Assembly (NCBI GenBank): GCA_945889565.1
Contig: CAMDBZ010000030.1
Coordinates: 1 to 10,829, forward strand
DNA: 10,829 nucleotides
Direction of reading: 5' to 3'
From: Thermoflexus hugenholtzii JAD2
GTDB taxonomy: Bacteria; Chloroflexota; Dehalococcoidia; UBA2979
Both the position numbers and the translations under genes were made by a program. Shown piece by piece: positions 1 to 7,742 of this stretch (the first letter of the stretch is position 1; the number at the start of each line of letters is the position of its first letter). The notes under the pieces are model-generated. The model made no database searches, had not been told where the DNA came from, and worked only from the letters and a program-made list of their open reading frames with translations.

Positions 1-1
1 C

Positions 2-634
2 GACGACCCCGTCGAGATGGCGCGCCGTTGGGCGGCGCGTGGGGCGCCGCGCCTGCACGTCGTCGACCTCGACGGCGCGCGCGAGGGCCGGCCCGGGCAC
101 GCCGCGGCCGTGCACGCGATCGCGCGCGCGGTGGCGTGCCCCGTGCAGACCGGCGGCGGGCTGCGCGACCTCGCGGCGCTGCGGGCGGCGCTTGCGGGCG
201 GCGTCGCGCGCGTCGTGCTGGGCACGGCGGCGGTGAAGGACCCGGCGCTGCTGCGCGGCGCGGTCGCCGAGCTCGGCCAGCAGCTCGTCGTCTCCGTCGA
301 CGCGCGGGACGGGCGCGTGCGGCTCGAGGGCTGGACCGAGGGCTCGGCGCTCGAGGCCGGCGCGCTCGTCGGCGAGCTCGTCGCGCTCGGTGTGCGGCGG
401 ATCGTGTACACCGACATCAGCCGCGACGGCGTGGCGGACGGCCCCAACATCGCGGCCTACGCCGAGCTCGTGGCGCGCGGCGACATCGCCGTGATCGCGG
501 CGGGCGGCGTGTCGCGCCTCGACGACGTGCGGGCGCTCGCGCGCTGCGGCGTGGAGGCGGCGATCATCGGGCGGGCGCTCTACACGGGCGACATCGCGCT
601 CGAAGCCGCGCTGGAGGCGGCCGCGGCGTGCTGA
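2..634 (+). CDS. hisA: HisA, ProFAR isomerase (5' truncated)
   Basis: Phosphoribosylformimino-5-aminoimidazole carboxamide ribotide isomerase, the cytosolic (beta/alpha)8-barrel enzyme that performs the Amadori rearrangement just before HisF in histidine synthesis. The frame is open from the window edge (DDPVEMARRW...) and 210 residues are visible, so roughly the first 30-35 residues, including the first catalytic Asp near the N-terminus, lie outside. Visible family motifs are HVVDLDGA, QTGGGLR, the second catalytic Asp region VYTDISRDG, and the phosphate-binding ends IAAGGV and AIIGRALY. The stop overlaps the GTG start of hisF by 7 nt. In Actinobacteria the homologue PriA also does the TrpF reaction. 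Nothing visible separates HisA from PriA here, so dual activity cannot be excluded. The identification of the barrel is secure. Confidence 0.97.
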   Translation, partial: DDPVEMARRWAARGAPRLHVVDLDGAREGRPGHAAAVHAIARAVACPVQTGGGLRDLAALRAALAGGVARVVLGTAAVKDPALLRGAVAELGQQLVVSVDARDGRVRLEGWTEGSALEAGALVGELVALGVRRIVYTDISRDGVADGPNIAAYAELVARGDIAVIAAGGVSRLDDVRALARCGVEAAIIGRALYTGDIALEAALEAAAAC

Positions 635-1434
635 CGCGGCGCGTCATCCCGTGCTTCGACGTCGCGAATGGGCGCGTGGTGAAGGGCGTGTCGTTCGTGG
701 CGCTGCGCGACGCGGGCGATCCCGTCGAGCTGGCTGCGCAGTACGACCGCGGCGGCGCGGACGAGCTCGTGTTCCTCGACATCACGGCGTCGTCTGAGGG
801 GCGCGCGAGCGTGTACGAGATGATCGCGCGCACGGCGGACCAGGTGTTCATCCCGCTCACCGTCGGCGGCGGCGTGCGCAGCGTGCAGGACATGCGGCAG
901 ATGCTCGCCGTGGGCGCGGATAAAGTGTCGATCAACACCGCGGCGGTCGAGCGGCCGGAGCTTGTGAACGAGGGTGCGTACCGCTTTGGCTCGCAGTGCA
1001 TCGTCGTGGCGATCGACGCGAAGCGCGTCGCGCCGGACGGCGATGGCGGGCCGCGCTGGGAGGTGTACTTGCACGGCGGGCGCACGGCGACCGGCATCGA
1101 CGCCGTCGCGTGGGCGCGCGAGGCGGTGGCACGCGGGGCCGGCGAGTTGCTCGTCACGTCGATGGATACGGACGGGCACCAGGACGGCTACGACCTGCCA
1201 CTGCTGCGCGCCGTGCGCGCGGCGGTGGACGTGCCGATCGTGGCGTCGGGTGGCGCGGGCACGCCGCAGCACCTCGTCGACGCGCTGGTGGAGGGCGGGG
1301 CGGACGCGGTGCTCGCGGCGTCGATCTTTCACTTCGGGACGTACACGATCGGTTCGATCAAGGAGTACCTGGCGGCGCACGGCGTGCCCGTACGCCCGGT
1401 CCGACGAGACACTGAGCGAGGAGCCGACGCGTGA
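628..1434 (+). CDS. hisF: HisF, imidazole glycerol phosphate synthase cyclase subunit
   Basis: Cyclase subunit of imidazole glycerol phosphate synthase. It uses ammonia delivered by the glutaminase HisH to make IGP and AICAR from PRFAR. The protein has 268 residues, against about 250-260 usual. With the GTG start at 628, the two catalytic aspartates fall at D11 (IPCFDVANGRVVKG) and D130 (VVAIDAKR), exactly the standard HisF numbering, which fixes the start. Phosphate-binding motifs TVGGGVR, ASGGAG and ADAVLAASIFHFG are present, as is SMDTDGHQDGYD. A GGAGG at 613-617 lies 10 nt before the start, inside hisA. hisH is not in the window and must lie upstream or elsewhere. The end overlaps hisI by GTGA. 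Confidence 0.98.
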   Translation: MLTRRVIPCFDVANGRVVKGVSFVALRDAGDPVELAAQYDRGGADELVFLDITASSEGRASVYEMIARTADQVFIPLTVGGGVRSVQDMRQMLAVGADKVSINTAAVERPELVNEGAYRFGSQCIVVAIDAKRVAPDGDGGPRWEVYLHGGRTATGIDAVAWAREAVARGAGELLVTSMDTDGHQDGYDLPLLRAVRAAVDVPIVASGGAGTPQHLVDALVEGGADAVLAASIFHFGTYTIGSIKEYLAAHGVPVRPVRRDTERGADA

Positions 1435-1784
1435 GCAGCATCGATCCCGCGGCGCTGCGCTACGACGCGCAGGGGCTGATCCCGGCCGTGCTCCAGCATC
1501 GCGACACGCGCGAGGTGCTGATGGTCGGCTACATGAACGAGCAGACGCTGCGCCGCACGCTCGCGCTCGGCGAGGCGGTGTTCTGGTCGCGCAGCCGCCA
1601 GGAGGAATGGCACAAGGGCTCCACCTCAGGGGACCGCGTGCGCGTGCACGCCATCGACACCGATTGCGACGGCGACGCGCTGCTGCTGCAGGTGGAGCTG
1701 CTGGGCGCGGGCGTCTGCCACACGGGCTCGCGCTCGTGCTTCGTCGAGCTTGCGACTGGCGCGACGAGGGCGGTGCGCGGGTGA
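1431..1784 (+). CDS. hisI: HisI, phosphoribosyl-AMP cyclohydrolase
   Basis: Phosphoribosyl-AMP cyclohydrolase, the zinc/magnesium enzyme that opens the adenine ring of PR-AMP to give ProFAR, the substrate of HisA. The protein has 117 residues. The zinc cysteines are visible at C79 (in DTDCDGD), C96 and C103 (GVCHTGSRSCF). The aspartates D78, D80 and D82 form the expected metal cluster. FWSRSRQEEWHKGSTSGD is the conserved substrate loop. It is monofunctional, with no HisE (PR-ATP pyrophosphohydrolase) domain after residue 105, so hisE must be elsewhere. The GTG start at 1431 sits in a GTGA overlap with hisF and has a good GAGGAG ribosome-binding site at 1418-1423, 7 nt upstream. Confidence 0.98.
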   Translation: MSSIDPAALRYDAQGLIPAVLQHRDTREVLMVGYMNEQTLRRTLALGEAVFWSRSRQEEWHKGSTSGDRVRVHAIDTDCDGDALLLQVELLGAGVCHTGSRSCFVELATGATRAVRG

Positions 1785-2497
1785 ACGCGGCGGCGAGCGC
1801 GGCGGCGGCGCGGCCCCCGTTTCGCGTCTCGCACGTGCTGCTCGACGTCGACGGCACGCTCGTCGACTACGGCAGCGCGCTGCGCGCGGCGTTTGCCGCT
1901 GCCGCCGCGCGCTGCTCCACGCTCGCGGGCAGCGCCGTCCACGGCGACGCGCTGTTGCAGCTGCGCATCGCGGTCGGTCGCGAGCCTTCGTGGGCGGCGC
2001 GACGGCCGAGCGAGCTGCGCTACGAGACGCTGCGCCGCGCGCTCGCCGAGCACGGCGCCGACTCCGACGCGGGCGTGCGCGCGGCGCTGCGCGACTACGA
2101 GGTGGCGCGCGACGGCGCGCTGCACGTGTTCCCGGATGTGCACGACGCGCTCGGCGCGTTGCGCGCGCTCGGCATCACGCTGATCGCGGCGTCGAACGGC
2201 AACGTCGACTTGCGGGCGGTCGGCCTTGACGGGTACATCGCGGGCAGGCACTACGCGGACGAGGTGGGCGTCGCGAAGCCGGACGCGCGCTTCTTCAGCG
2301 GCGCGCTCGCGCGCTGGGGCGTCGCGCCCGCTTCGGCGCTCGCCGTCGGCGACCGCTTCGACAACGACTACGCGCCCGCGCGCGCGGCCGGCCTGCACGC
2401 CGTGCTGCTCGATCGCGCGGCGGCGGTGAATGACCCCGCGATCGTGCGCGTGCGCTCGCTTGCAGAGCTTCCCGCGCTCGTGGCATTGGCGGTCTAA
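1781..2497 (+). CDS. HAD-superfamily hydrolase, capped class I, in the his operon
   Basis: Haloacid dehalogenase superfamily hydrolase of 238 residues. All four HAD motifs are visible: DVDGT with nucleophile D22 and acid/base D24, AASNG with S138, AKPD with K166, and GDRFDND with D191 and D195. About 90 residues of helical cap lie between motifs I and II, as in small-molecule phosphatases of the YjjG/phosphoglycolate phosphatase type. Its GTG start overlaps the hisI stop (GTGA), so it is almost certainly co-translated with the his genes. Context makes it a candidate histidinol-phosphate phosphatase, but it is not of the HisB-N, PHP or inositol-monophosphatase-like types usually found for that step, so substrate assignment is inference. 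A house-cleaning phosphatase is the alternative. The first 14 residues (Ala/Pro-rich) may be a non-conserved extension. Confidence 0.92.
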   Translation: MNAAASAAAARPPFRVSHVLLDVDGTLVDYGSALRAAFAAAAARCSTLAGSAVHGDALLQLRIAVGREPSWAARRPSELRYETLRRALAEHGADSDAGVRAALRDYEVARDGALHVFPDVHDALGALRALGITLIAASNGNVDLRAVGLDGYIAGRHYADEVGVAKPDARFFSGALARWGVAPASALAVGDRFDNDYAPARAAGLHAVLLDRAAAVNDPAIVRVRSLAELPALVALAV

Positions 2498-2661
2498 CGG
2501 GAGGACGCTCGCGTCGCGAGCACGAGCCAGCGCCCGAGCGCGAACGCACCGAGCACCCCGGCGCGGATGCATGCCTGCTGCGTGCGTGGCACGCTGCGGT
2601 CCGGGCGGTATCGCGCTTCGGACCTCGCCTGCTGGTACACCACGGCTCGCCTGCGATTCAT
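2494..2661 (-). CDS. Possible 55-residue membrane-anchored ORF
   Basis: Unrecognised small reverse ORF filling most of the 225-nt gap between the HAD gene and DUF1385. A basic N-terminus (MNRRRAVVYQQARSE) leads to one hydrophobic segment at residues 33-48 (AGVLGAFALGRWLVLA), then a basic tail (ATRASSR), compatible with a single-span membrane protein. Third codon positions are about 85% G/C by hand count, which is gene-like but not conclusive in such GC-rich DNA. Its TAG overlaps the HAD TAA tail to tail. No Shine-Dalgarno is visible. An in-frame TTG at 2674-2676 lies 7 nt after a weak TACCCA box and is an alternative start giving 60 residues. It could also be non-coding intergenic sequence. 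Confidence 0.28.
   Translation of the reverse strand: MNRRRAVVYQQARSEARYRPDRSVPRTQQACIRAGVLGAFALGRWLVLATRASSR
2507..2521. terminator. Possible hairpin terminator after his operon
   Basis: GCTCGCG and CGCGAGC form a perfect 7-bp inverted repeat around one T, starting 9 nt after the HAD stop, where the his operon (+) meets the reverse-strand transcription unit. There is no U-tract on either strand and the effective loop would be short, so it may be only a GC-rich palindrome. If it works as a terminator it would lie inside the end of the doubtful small reverse ORF. Confidence 0.3.
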
Positions 2662-2722
2662 GACCGACGCGGTCAACAGCATCTGGGTAGCATTCGGCGT
2701 GAGGGCAGGGCGCCGGCGGAGG

Positions 2723-3622
2723 TTATGCCGGGCCGGCGGCCGCTCCGCGCTCCTCGGCGATGGCGCGATCGAGGGCGGCGATGGCCACCTGGATCTGCTC
2801 ATCGTCGGGCGCGCGCGTGGTCAGCTTCTGGAGCGCCATGTTGCCGGCGAAGAGCCAGCGCACGACGGGCCAGCGCTGGTGGAAGCCGGCGAAGCGGATC
2901 GCCTCGTAGGCCACGGCGGCGATCAGCGGGATCAGCACCACCCGCGAGGCGAGCCGCCACCACAGCGGCGGCGAGCCGAGCAACGCGAACACCAGCACGG
3001 CCACCACTCCCACCGTGAGCAGGAACGAGGTGCCGCAGCGCGGATGTTCCTTGGCGAAGCGCCGCACGGCGGGTACCGTCGGCTCCTGGCCCTGCTCGAA
3101 GGCGTGGATCGTCATGTGCTCCGCGCCGTGGTACTGGAAGACGCGTGCGATCTCCTCGGAGCGCCCGATCGCCCACACGTAGCCGACGAGGAGCGCGATG
3201 CGGATCGCGCCTTCCAGCCCGACGACGGCGAGCCCGGGCAGGAACGCCTCCAGCCACGCTGTCCCGACGACCGGCAGGAGGAAGAAGATCGCGACTCCGA
3301 ACGCCATCGATGCGGCCATCGTCAGCCACGTGACCAGGCCGAGCGTACGCGCCTCGGCGGCGTCACCGGGAGCGCCCGCCGCCACCGCGGCCGACCACGC
3401 GAGCGCGCGCATGCCCAGCGCGAGCGTCTCCCACAGTACGGCCACGCCGCGCACGAACGGGACGCGGCGCACGGCGGCGCTGTAGATGCCGCCCAGCGGC
3501 TCCGAGCGCAGCACGATGGTGCCGTCCGGCTGGCGCACGGCGATCGCCATCGCGCGCGGGCCGCGGATCATCACGCCCTCGATGACGGCCTGACCGCCGT
3601 ACGTCGGGCGGCTTACGGGCAT
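2723..3622 (-). CDS. DUF1385 / YqhQ-family membrane protein
   Basis: Polytopic membrane protein of 299 residues belonging to DUF1385 (Bacillus YqhQ family), whose biochemical role is not established. Signature motifs are at residues 9-22 (GGQAVIEGVMIRGP), 162-176 (FQYHGAEHMTIHAFE) and 193-202 (HPRCGTSFLL). The conserved His, Glu and Cys residues in the last two look metal-binding or catalytic. Hydrophobic segments fall at about 95-120, 127-150, 199-217 and 226-242. The ATG at 3620-3622 is the furthest possible upstream ATG, because a TAG sits in frame 5 codons before it; no clear ribosome-binding site is seen. It follows rpmE by 57 nt, a neighbourhood well known for this family, where prfA often comes next. 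Here prfA is absent and the his operon converges instead. Confidence 0.95.
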   Translation of the reverse strand: MPVSRPTYGGQAVIEGVMIRGPRAMAIAVRQPDGTIVLRSEPLGGIYSAAVRRVPFVRGVAVLWETLALGMRALAWSAAVAAGAPGDAAEARTLGLVTWLTMAASMAFGVAIFFLLPVVGTAWLEAFLPGLAVVGLEGAIRIALLVGYVWAIGRSEEIARVFQYHGAEHMTIHAFEQGQEPTVPAVRRFAKEHPRCGTSFLLTVGVVAVLVFALLGSPPLWWRLASRVVLIPLIAAVAYEAIRFAGFHQRWPVVRWLFAGNMALQKLTTRAPDDEQIQVAIAALDRAIAEERGAAAGPA

Positions 3623-3632
3623 GCGTCGACGT

Positions 3633-3670
3633 CGCTACGCACGCTCGCGTAGCGCGGGCGCGAACGCGCC
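3633..3670 (-). other. Hairpins in the rpmE-DUF1385 gap
   Basis: CGCTACGC at 3633-3640 and GCGTAGCG at 3647-3654 form a perfect 8-bp stem with a 6-nt loop. A second GC-rich inverted repeat (GGCGCG AA CGCGCC, 3657-3670) lies next to it. Both sit in the 57-nt gap between rpmE and DUF1385 on the transcribed strand. They could attenuate transcription, or mark RNA processing that lowers the membrane gene relative to the ribosomal proteins. There is no U-tract, so a simple intrinsic terminator is doubtful. The word GCGTAGCG also recurs at 3697-3704 inside the end of rpmE. Confidence 0.35.
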
Positions 3671-3680
3671 GCGGCGGCGG

Positions 3681-3887
3681 CTACTGTTCGCGCTTCGCGT
3701 AGCGGCGGCGGAAGCGTTCCACGCGGCCGGCGGTGTCGACGATGCGCTGCTCGCCCGTGAAGAACGGGTGGCACGCGCTGCATACGTCGACGCGCATCTC
3801 GGCCTTTGTCGACGTGGTCTCCCAGCGCGCTCCGCACGAGCACGCGATCACGCATGGGACGTTTGTGGGGTGGATATCGGTCTTCAT
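3681..3887 (-). CDS. rpmE: Ribosomal protein bL31, zinc-binding form
   Basis: Large-subunit ribosomal protein bL31, 68 residues, which helps bridge the two subunits. It is the zinc-containing (C+) paralogue: cysteines C16 and C18 (ACSCGARW) and C36 and C39 (VDVCSACHPFFTG) form the CxC...CxxC site. MKTDIHPTNV is the typical N-terminus, and RFRRRY the typical end. The ATG at 3885-3887 has a GGAGG 9 nt upstream within the 16-nt gap after rpmA. It is third in the rplU operon. In many bacteria a zinc-free L31 paralogue replaces this form under zinc limitation; none is in the window. Confidence 0.97.
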   Translation of the reverse strand: MKTDIHPTNVPCVIACSCGARWETTSTKAEMRVDVCSACHPFFTGEQRIVDTAGRVERFRRRYAKREQ

Positions 3888-3903
3888 TGCGCACGCCCTC
3901 CGA

Positions 3904-4206
3904 CTACGCGATCTCGGCCGCGACGCCGGCGGCCAGCTCGGCCGGGAGCGCGACGGGGAAGATCGCTACCTGCTTGCGGCGCCCCTTGGCGTACGGCGCG
4001 AACTTGACGGTGCCTTCGATGCGCGCCCACAGCGTGTGGTCGCGGCCGACGCCGACGTTCTCGCCGGCGTGGATGCGTGTGCCGCGCTGGCGCACGATGA
4101 TCGAGCCCGCCGTGACCAGCTGGCCATCGAAGCGCTTCACGCCGAGGCGTTGCGAGTTGGAGTCCCGGCCGTTCTTGCTGGAGCCGCCGGACTTCTTGTG
4201 GGCCAT
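3904..4206 (-). CDS. rpmA: Ribosomal protein bL27
   Basis: Large-subunit ribosomal protein bL27, 100 residues, whose flexible N-terminus reaches the peptidyl-transferase centre. The start is placed at MAHKKSGGSSKNGRDSNSQR because that is the universal N-terminus of the family and an AGGAAGAGG ribosome-binding site ends a few bases before it (4211-4221 on the complement). An in-frame ATG 45 nt further upstream is not used. GVKRFDGQLVTAGSIIVRQRG and HAGENVGVGRDHTL are the conserved body. The N-terminus starts directly with AHKK, without the cleavable leader that Firmicutes L27 carries. It lies 83 nt after rplU. Confidence 0.98.
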   Translation of the reverse strand: MAHKKSGGSSKNGRDSNSQRLGVKRFDGQLVTAGSIIVRQRGTRIHAGENVGVGRDHTLWARIEGTVKFAPYAKGRRKQVAIFPVALPAELAAGVAAEIA

Positions 4207-4289
4207 CGCGTACCTCTTCCTGTGCCTGGCCGGTGCGGAGGCGCCGCTCACGAAGCGGTGGCGACGCGATCGCGCCGCCGCGGTGGGCG

Positions 4290-4601
4290 TTAGCCCGCGC
4301 TGATGCTCGTGATCGTGATGCGCGTCAGCTGCTGGCGGTGGCCGCGCTGCTGGCGGCGGCGCGTCTTGTTCTTGTACTTGAAGGCGATCACCTTCTTCGC
4401 GCGCACGTGCTCGGCGACCTGCGCCGCGACGCTCGCGCCCGGCACCGTCGGTGCGCCGATGCTGACGGTGCCGTCGCGGTCCACGAGCAGGACGTCGAGC
4501 GCGACATCGGAGCCGGGCTCACCCTCTAGCCGGTCGACGACGATCTCGTCGCCTTCGCGCACGCGATACTGCTTCCCGCCGCTGCGGATGATGGCGTACA
4601 T
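4290..4601 (-). CDS. rplU: Ribosomal protein bL21
   Basis: Large-subunit ribosomal protein bL21, 103 residues, first gene of the rplU-rpmA-rpmE-DUF1385 operon. The start at MYAIIRSGGKQYRV is the family N-terminus; a GAGGGGG lies just before it, and an in-frame ATG 57 nt further upstream is rejected because it lies in the promoter. The signature KVIAFKYKNKTRRRQQRGHRQ is the RNA-binding C-terminal motif, followed by LTRITITSI. The predicted transcript start gives a 5' leader of only about 20 nt, too short to fold an L21-type autoregulatory leader. Confidence 0.98.
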   Translation of the reverse strand: MYAIIRSGGKQYRVREGDEIVVDRLEGEPGSDVALDVLLVDRDGTVSIGAPTVPGASVAAQVAEHVRAKKVIAFKYKNKTRRRQQRGHRQQLTRITITSISAG

Positions 4602-4629
4602 GAGCCCCCTCGGAATATGTGACCATAGT

Positions 4630-4658
4630 AGTGTAGGAATCAGTCCCACGCCGGTCAA
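4630..4658 (-). promoter_or_regulatory. Promoter of the rplU operon
   Basis: On the reverse strand TTGACC (4653-4658) and TACACT (4630-4635) are separated by exactly 17 bp, a near-consensus sigma70/sigmaA promoter. The transcript would begin around 4623, about 22 nt before the rplU ATG, leaving room for its ribosome-binding site. The promoter lies within the divergent region shared with the DedA gene, so the two transcription starts may interfere. Confidence 0.7.
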
Positions 4659-4670
4659 CGCGGTCGGTGG

Positions 4671-4675
4671 GGAGG
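4671..4675 (+). promoter_or_regulatory. Ribosome-binding site deciding the DedA start
   Basis: GGAGG, followed by a run of seven G including its own last two, stands 8 nt before the CTG at 4684-4686, the ideal distance for a Shine-Dalgarno. No ATG, GTG or TTG is in frame at a suitable distance, so this element argues for CTG initiation of the DedA gene. Confidence 0.55.
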
Positions 4676-4683
4676 GGGGGCGC

Positions 4684-5430
4684 CTGGACCTCGTCGACCT
4701 GCTGACGGCGCCCTACGATGCGGTCAACTGGCTCGCCGACCGTATCTTTGTGCTGCTTTCAGAGCTGTTCCGCGACTACGGTACGCCGATCGTGTTCGTG
4801 GCAGCGCTGCTGGAGGCCACCGTCGGCCTCGGCGTGGTCGTGCCCGGCGTCGTGCTGATCTTCCTCGCGGGCGCGTACGCCGCTGAGGAGGGGCAGTCGA
4901 TCCCGCTCATGCTTGCCGTCGCGGTGGTCGGCACGATACTGGGCGACAGCGTCTCGTACGCGGCGGGGCGCTTCGGCGCGGCGCGCCTCGGCAGTACGCG
5001 CGTGGGTCCGGCGTTGCGCTACGGCGAGACTATCATCCGCGACGCGTTGGAGCGCGGGCGGCTGCGCTGGCTGATCCCCTTCTACCACCTCAATAGCGTG
5101 ACGCGCGCCGTCGGCCCGTTCGGGGCGGGCGCAGTGCGGCTGCCGCTGCGCGTATGGGTGCCGCTGGACTATGCGGGCGCGATCCTGGCAAACGCCGCCT
5201 GGATGGGCGCTGGGGCGGTGCTCGGCCGGGCGGTGCTGACGCCGGACGGGACGCTGGAACAGCACCCGGCGTTGCGCATCGGGCTGTTCGCCGCCGCGGT
5301 CGCATGGCTCGTGTTCGTACGGCGCGAGGTGGAACGCTCGCGCCGCCGCACGGGCGCGCTCGCGGCGGAGGCGGGTGCGCCGCCGCTCGCGGTGGGCGTC
5401 GGTGCGCGGGACGGCCACGCCGAGGATTGA
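4684..5430 (+). CDS. DedA-family membrane protein (likely CTG start)
   Basis: Integral membrane protein of the DedA/SNARE-associated (VTT) family, whose characterised members flip or transport lipid carriers such as undecaprenyl phosphate and phosphatidylethanolamine. From CTG 4684 it has 248 residues; from the next in-frame start, GTG 4750, 226. The stretch between reads like protein (LLTAPYDAVNWLADRIF) and a GGAGG precedes the CTG at 8 nt, so the longer form is preferred. The re-entrant loop motif normally ending PGE is PGV here (GLGVVVPGVVLIFLAG, residues 48-63). GDSVSYAAGRFG (88-98) matches the family. The second loop, PFYHLNSVTRAVGPFGAG (132-149), keeps the Arg-Gly pattern but is unusual. 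The protein ends with a basic stretch (RREVERSRRRTG) and an Ala/Gly-rich cytoplasmic tail. It is divergent from rplU and a single-gene unit ending at the palindrome at 5511. Confidence 0.85.
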   Translation: MDLVDLLTAPYDAVNWLADRIFVLLSELFRDYGTPIVFVAALLEATVGLGVVVPGVVLIFLAGAYAAEEGQSIPLMLAVAVVGTILGDSVSYAAGRFGAARLGSTRVGPALRYGETIIRDALERGRLRWLIPFYHLNSVTRAVGPFGAGAVRLPLRVWVPLDYAGAILANAAWMGAGAVLGRAVLTPDGTLEQHPALRIGLFAAAVAWLVFVRREVERSRRRTGALAAEAGAPPLAVGVGARDGHAED

Positions 5431-5510
5431 GCCTCGAGCAGTCCGAGCCGGGTGACCCGCGGTAGGGGTGGACTCTACGCCGGGCGGCTGCGGATCGGAG
5501 CGGGAGGCGC

Positions 5511-5558
5511 CGGAGCAATACAGAACGGGGCCCACGGGCCCCGTTCTGTATTGCTCCG
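5511..5558. terminator. Bidirectional terminator between dedA and ftsH
   Basis: Two perfectly complementary 23-nt arms (5511-5533 and 5536-5558) around an AC centre make a 48-bp palindrome, with GGGGCCC/GGGCCCC at the core and AATACAGAAC/GTTCTGTATT outside. Read from either strand it gives a very stable GC core followed by an A/U-richer lower stem. It stands 80 nt after the dedA stop and 48 nt after the ftsH stop, exactly where two convergent transcripts must end. It lacks a pure U-run, so it may also stall polymerase or protect 3' ends. Confidence 0.85.
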
Positions 5559-5606
5559 CTGTGCAGCGCCGCGGTGTGCTGGTCCGAGGCTGCGCCCGTC
5601 CGGCGG

Positions 5607-7576
<1,970 letters not shown>

Positions 7577-7577
<1 letters not shown>

Positions 7578-7639
7578 CAAGCGGCGACTCCTGTCCGGGG
7601 ACTAGTCGTGCGACGCCCCCTCGCACGCGCGTTCGGCAC
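7577..7639 (-). CDS. Possible 20-residue leader ORF coupled to ftsH
   Basis: A reverse-strand frame of 20 codons plus stop runs from GTG (7637-7639) to a TGA (7577-7579) that shares its last base with the ftsH ATG (TGATG). The product would be short and basic, beginning MPNARARGRRR, with seven Arg. The GTG lies exactly 7 nt after a TACACT -10 box, so it would be translated from the first bases of a leaderless transcript and could deliver ribosomes to ftsH. The ftsH ribosome-binding site AGGAG lies within its last codons. No homologue is known to me; the frame could be chance in GC-rich DNA. Confidence 0.3.
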
Positions 7640-7646
7640 GCGAATC

Positions 7647-7655
7647 AGTGTAGCA
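7647..7655 (-). promoter_or_regulatory. Extended -10 promoter element of ftsH
   Basis: On the reverse strand TGC-TACACT gives an extended -10 box (TGn-TAnAnT). No good -35 hexamer is at 16-18 bp; the best partial match is CGACAG at 19 bp. Transcription would start near 7640, about 63 nt before the ftsH ATG. The same nine bases GAATGCTAC occur on the reverse strand at 2687-2695, ahead of the doubtful small ORF there. Confidence 0.45.
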
Positions 7656-7676
7656 TTCCCCGCCCCGCGCGCTGTC

Positions 7677-7697
7677 GGTGGATTCGCGGCTTCCACC
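7677..7697. promoter_or_regulatory. Dyad in the ftsH-rnhB divergent region
   Basis: GGTGGA and TCCACC are separated by 9 nt, giving a 21-bp interrupted palindrome about 25 bp upstream of the ftsH -10 and 46 bp upstream of the rnhB -35. The position would suit a regulator acting on ftsH, but a 6-bp repeat can arise by chance and no known operator is recognised. Confidence 0.2.
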
Positions 7698-7742
7698 CCA
7701 TCACGATGTGCGCTAGGGCCTGCCGCCCGGAAAACTGCTCAT

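Noticed and set aside
28..627. N-terminal extension of hisF to an upstream ATG
   Set aside because: The extension is Arg/Ala-rich nonsense in the wrong frame of hisA; catalytic D11 and D130 numbering fits the GTG at 628.
1431..1784. Bifunctional HisIE fusion
   Set aside because: The protein ends 14 residues after the last zinc cysteine, leaving no room for a HisE domain.
580..1857. Long reverse-strand frame across hisF, hisI and the HAD start
   Set aside because: Arg/Ala-rich translation without motifs, opposite three intact enzymes; a GC-bias shadow.
1781..2497. HisB N-terminal type histidinol-phosphatase
   Set aside because: There is no zinc-binding cysteine loop and there is a large helical cap, unlike the uncapped HisB-N class.
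2498..2722. A tRNA or other structured RNA gene in the gap before DUF1385
   Set aside because: No T-loop GTTCGA consensus or cloverleaf could be found on either strand; only short chance stems such as TGACCG-ACG-CGGTCA.
4207..4251. Upstream ATG for rpmA adding 15 residues
   Set aside because: The family starts with MAHKK and the AGGAAGAGG ribosome-binding site sits directly before that ATG.
4303..4683. Extension of the DedA frame upstream across rplU
   Set aside because: It would read antisense to rplU and through its promoter, and the added sequence has no membrane or DedA character.
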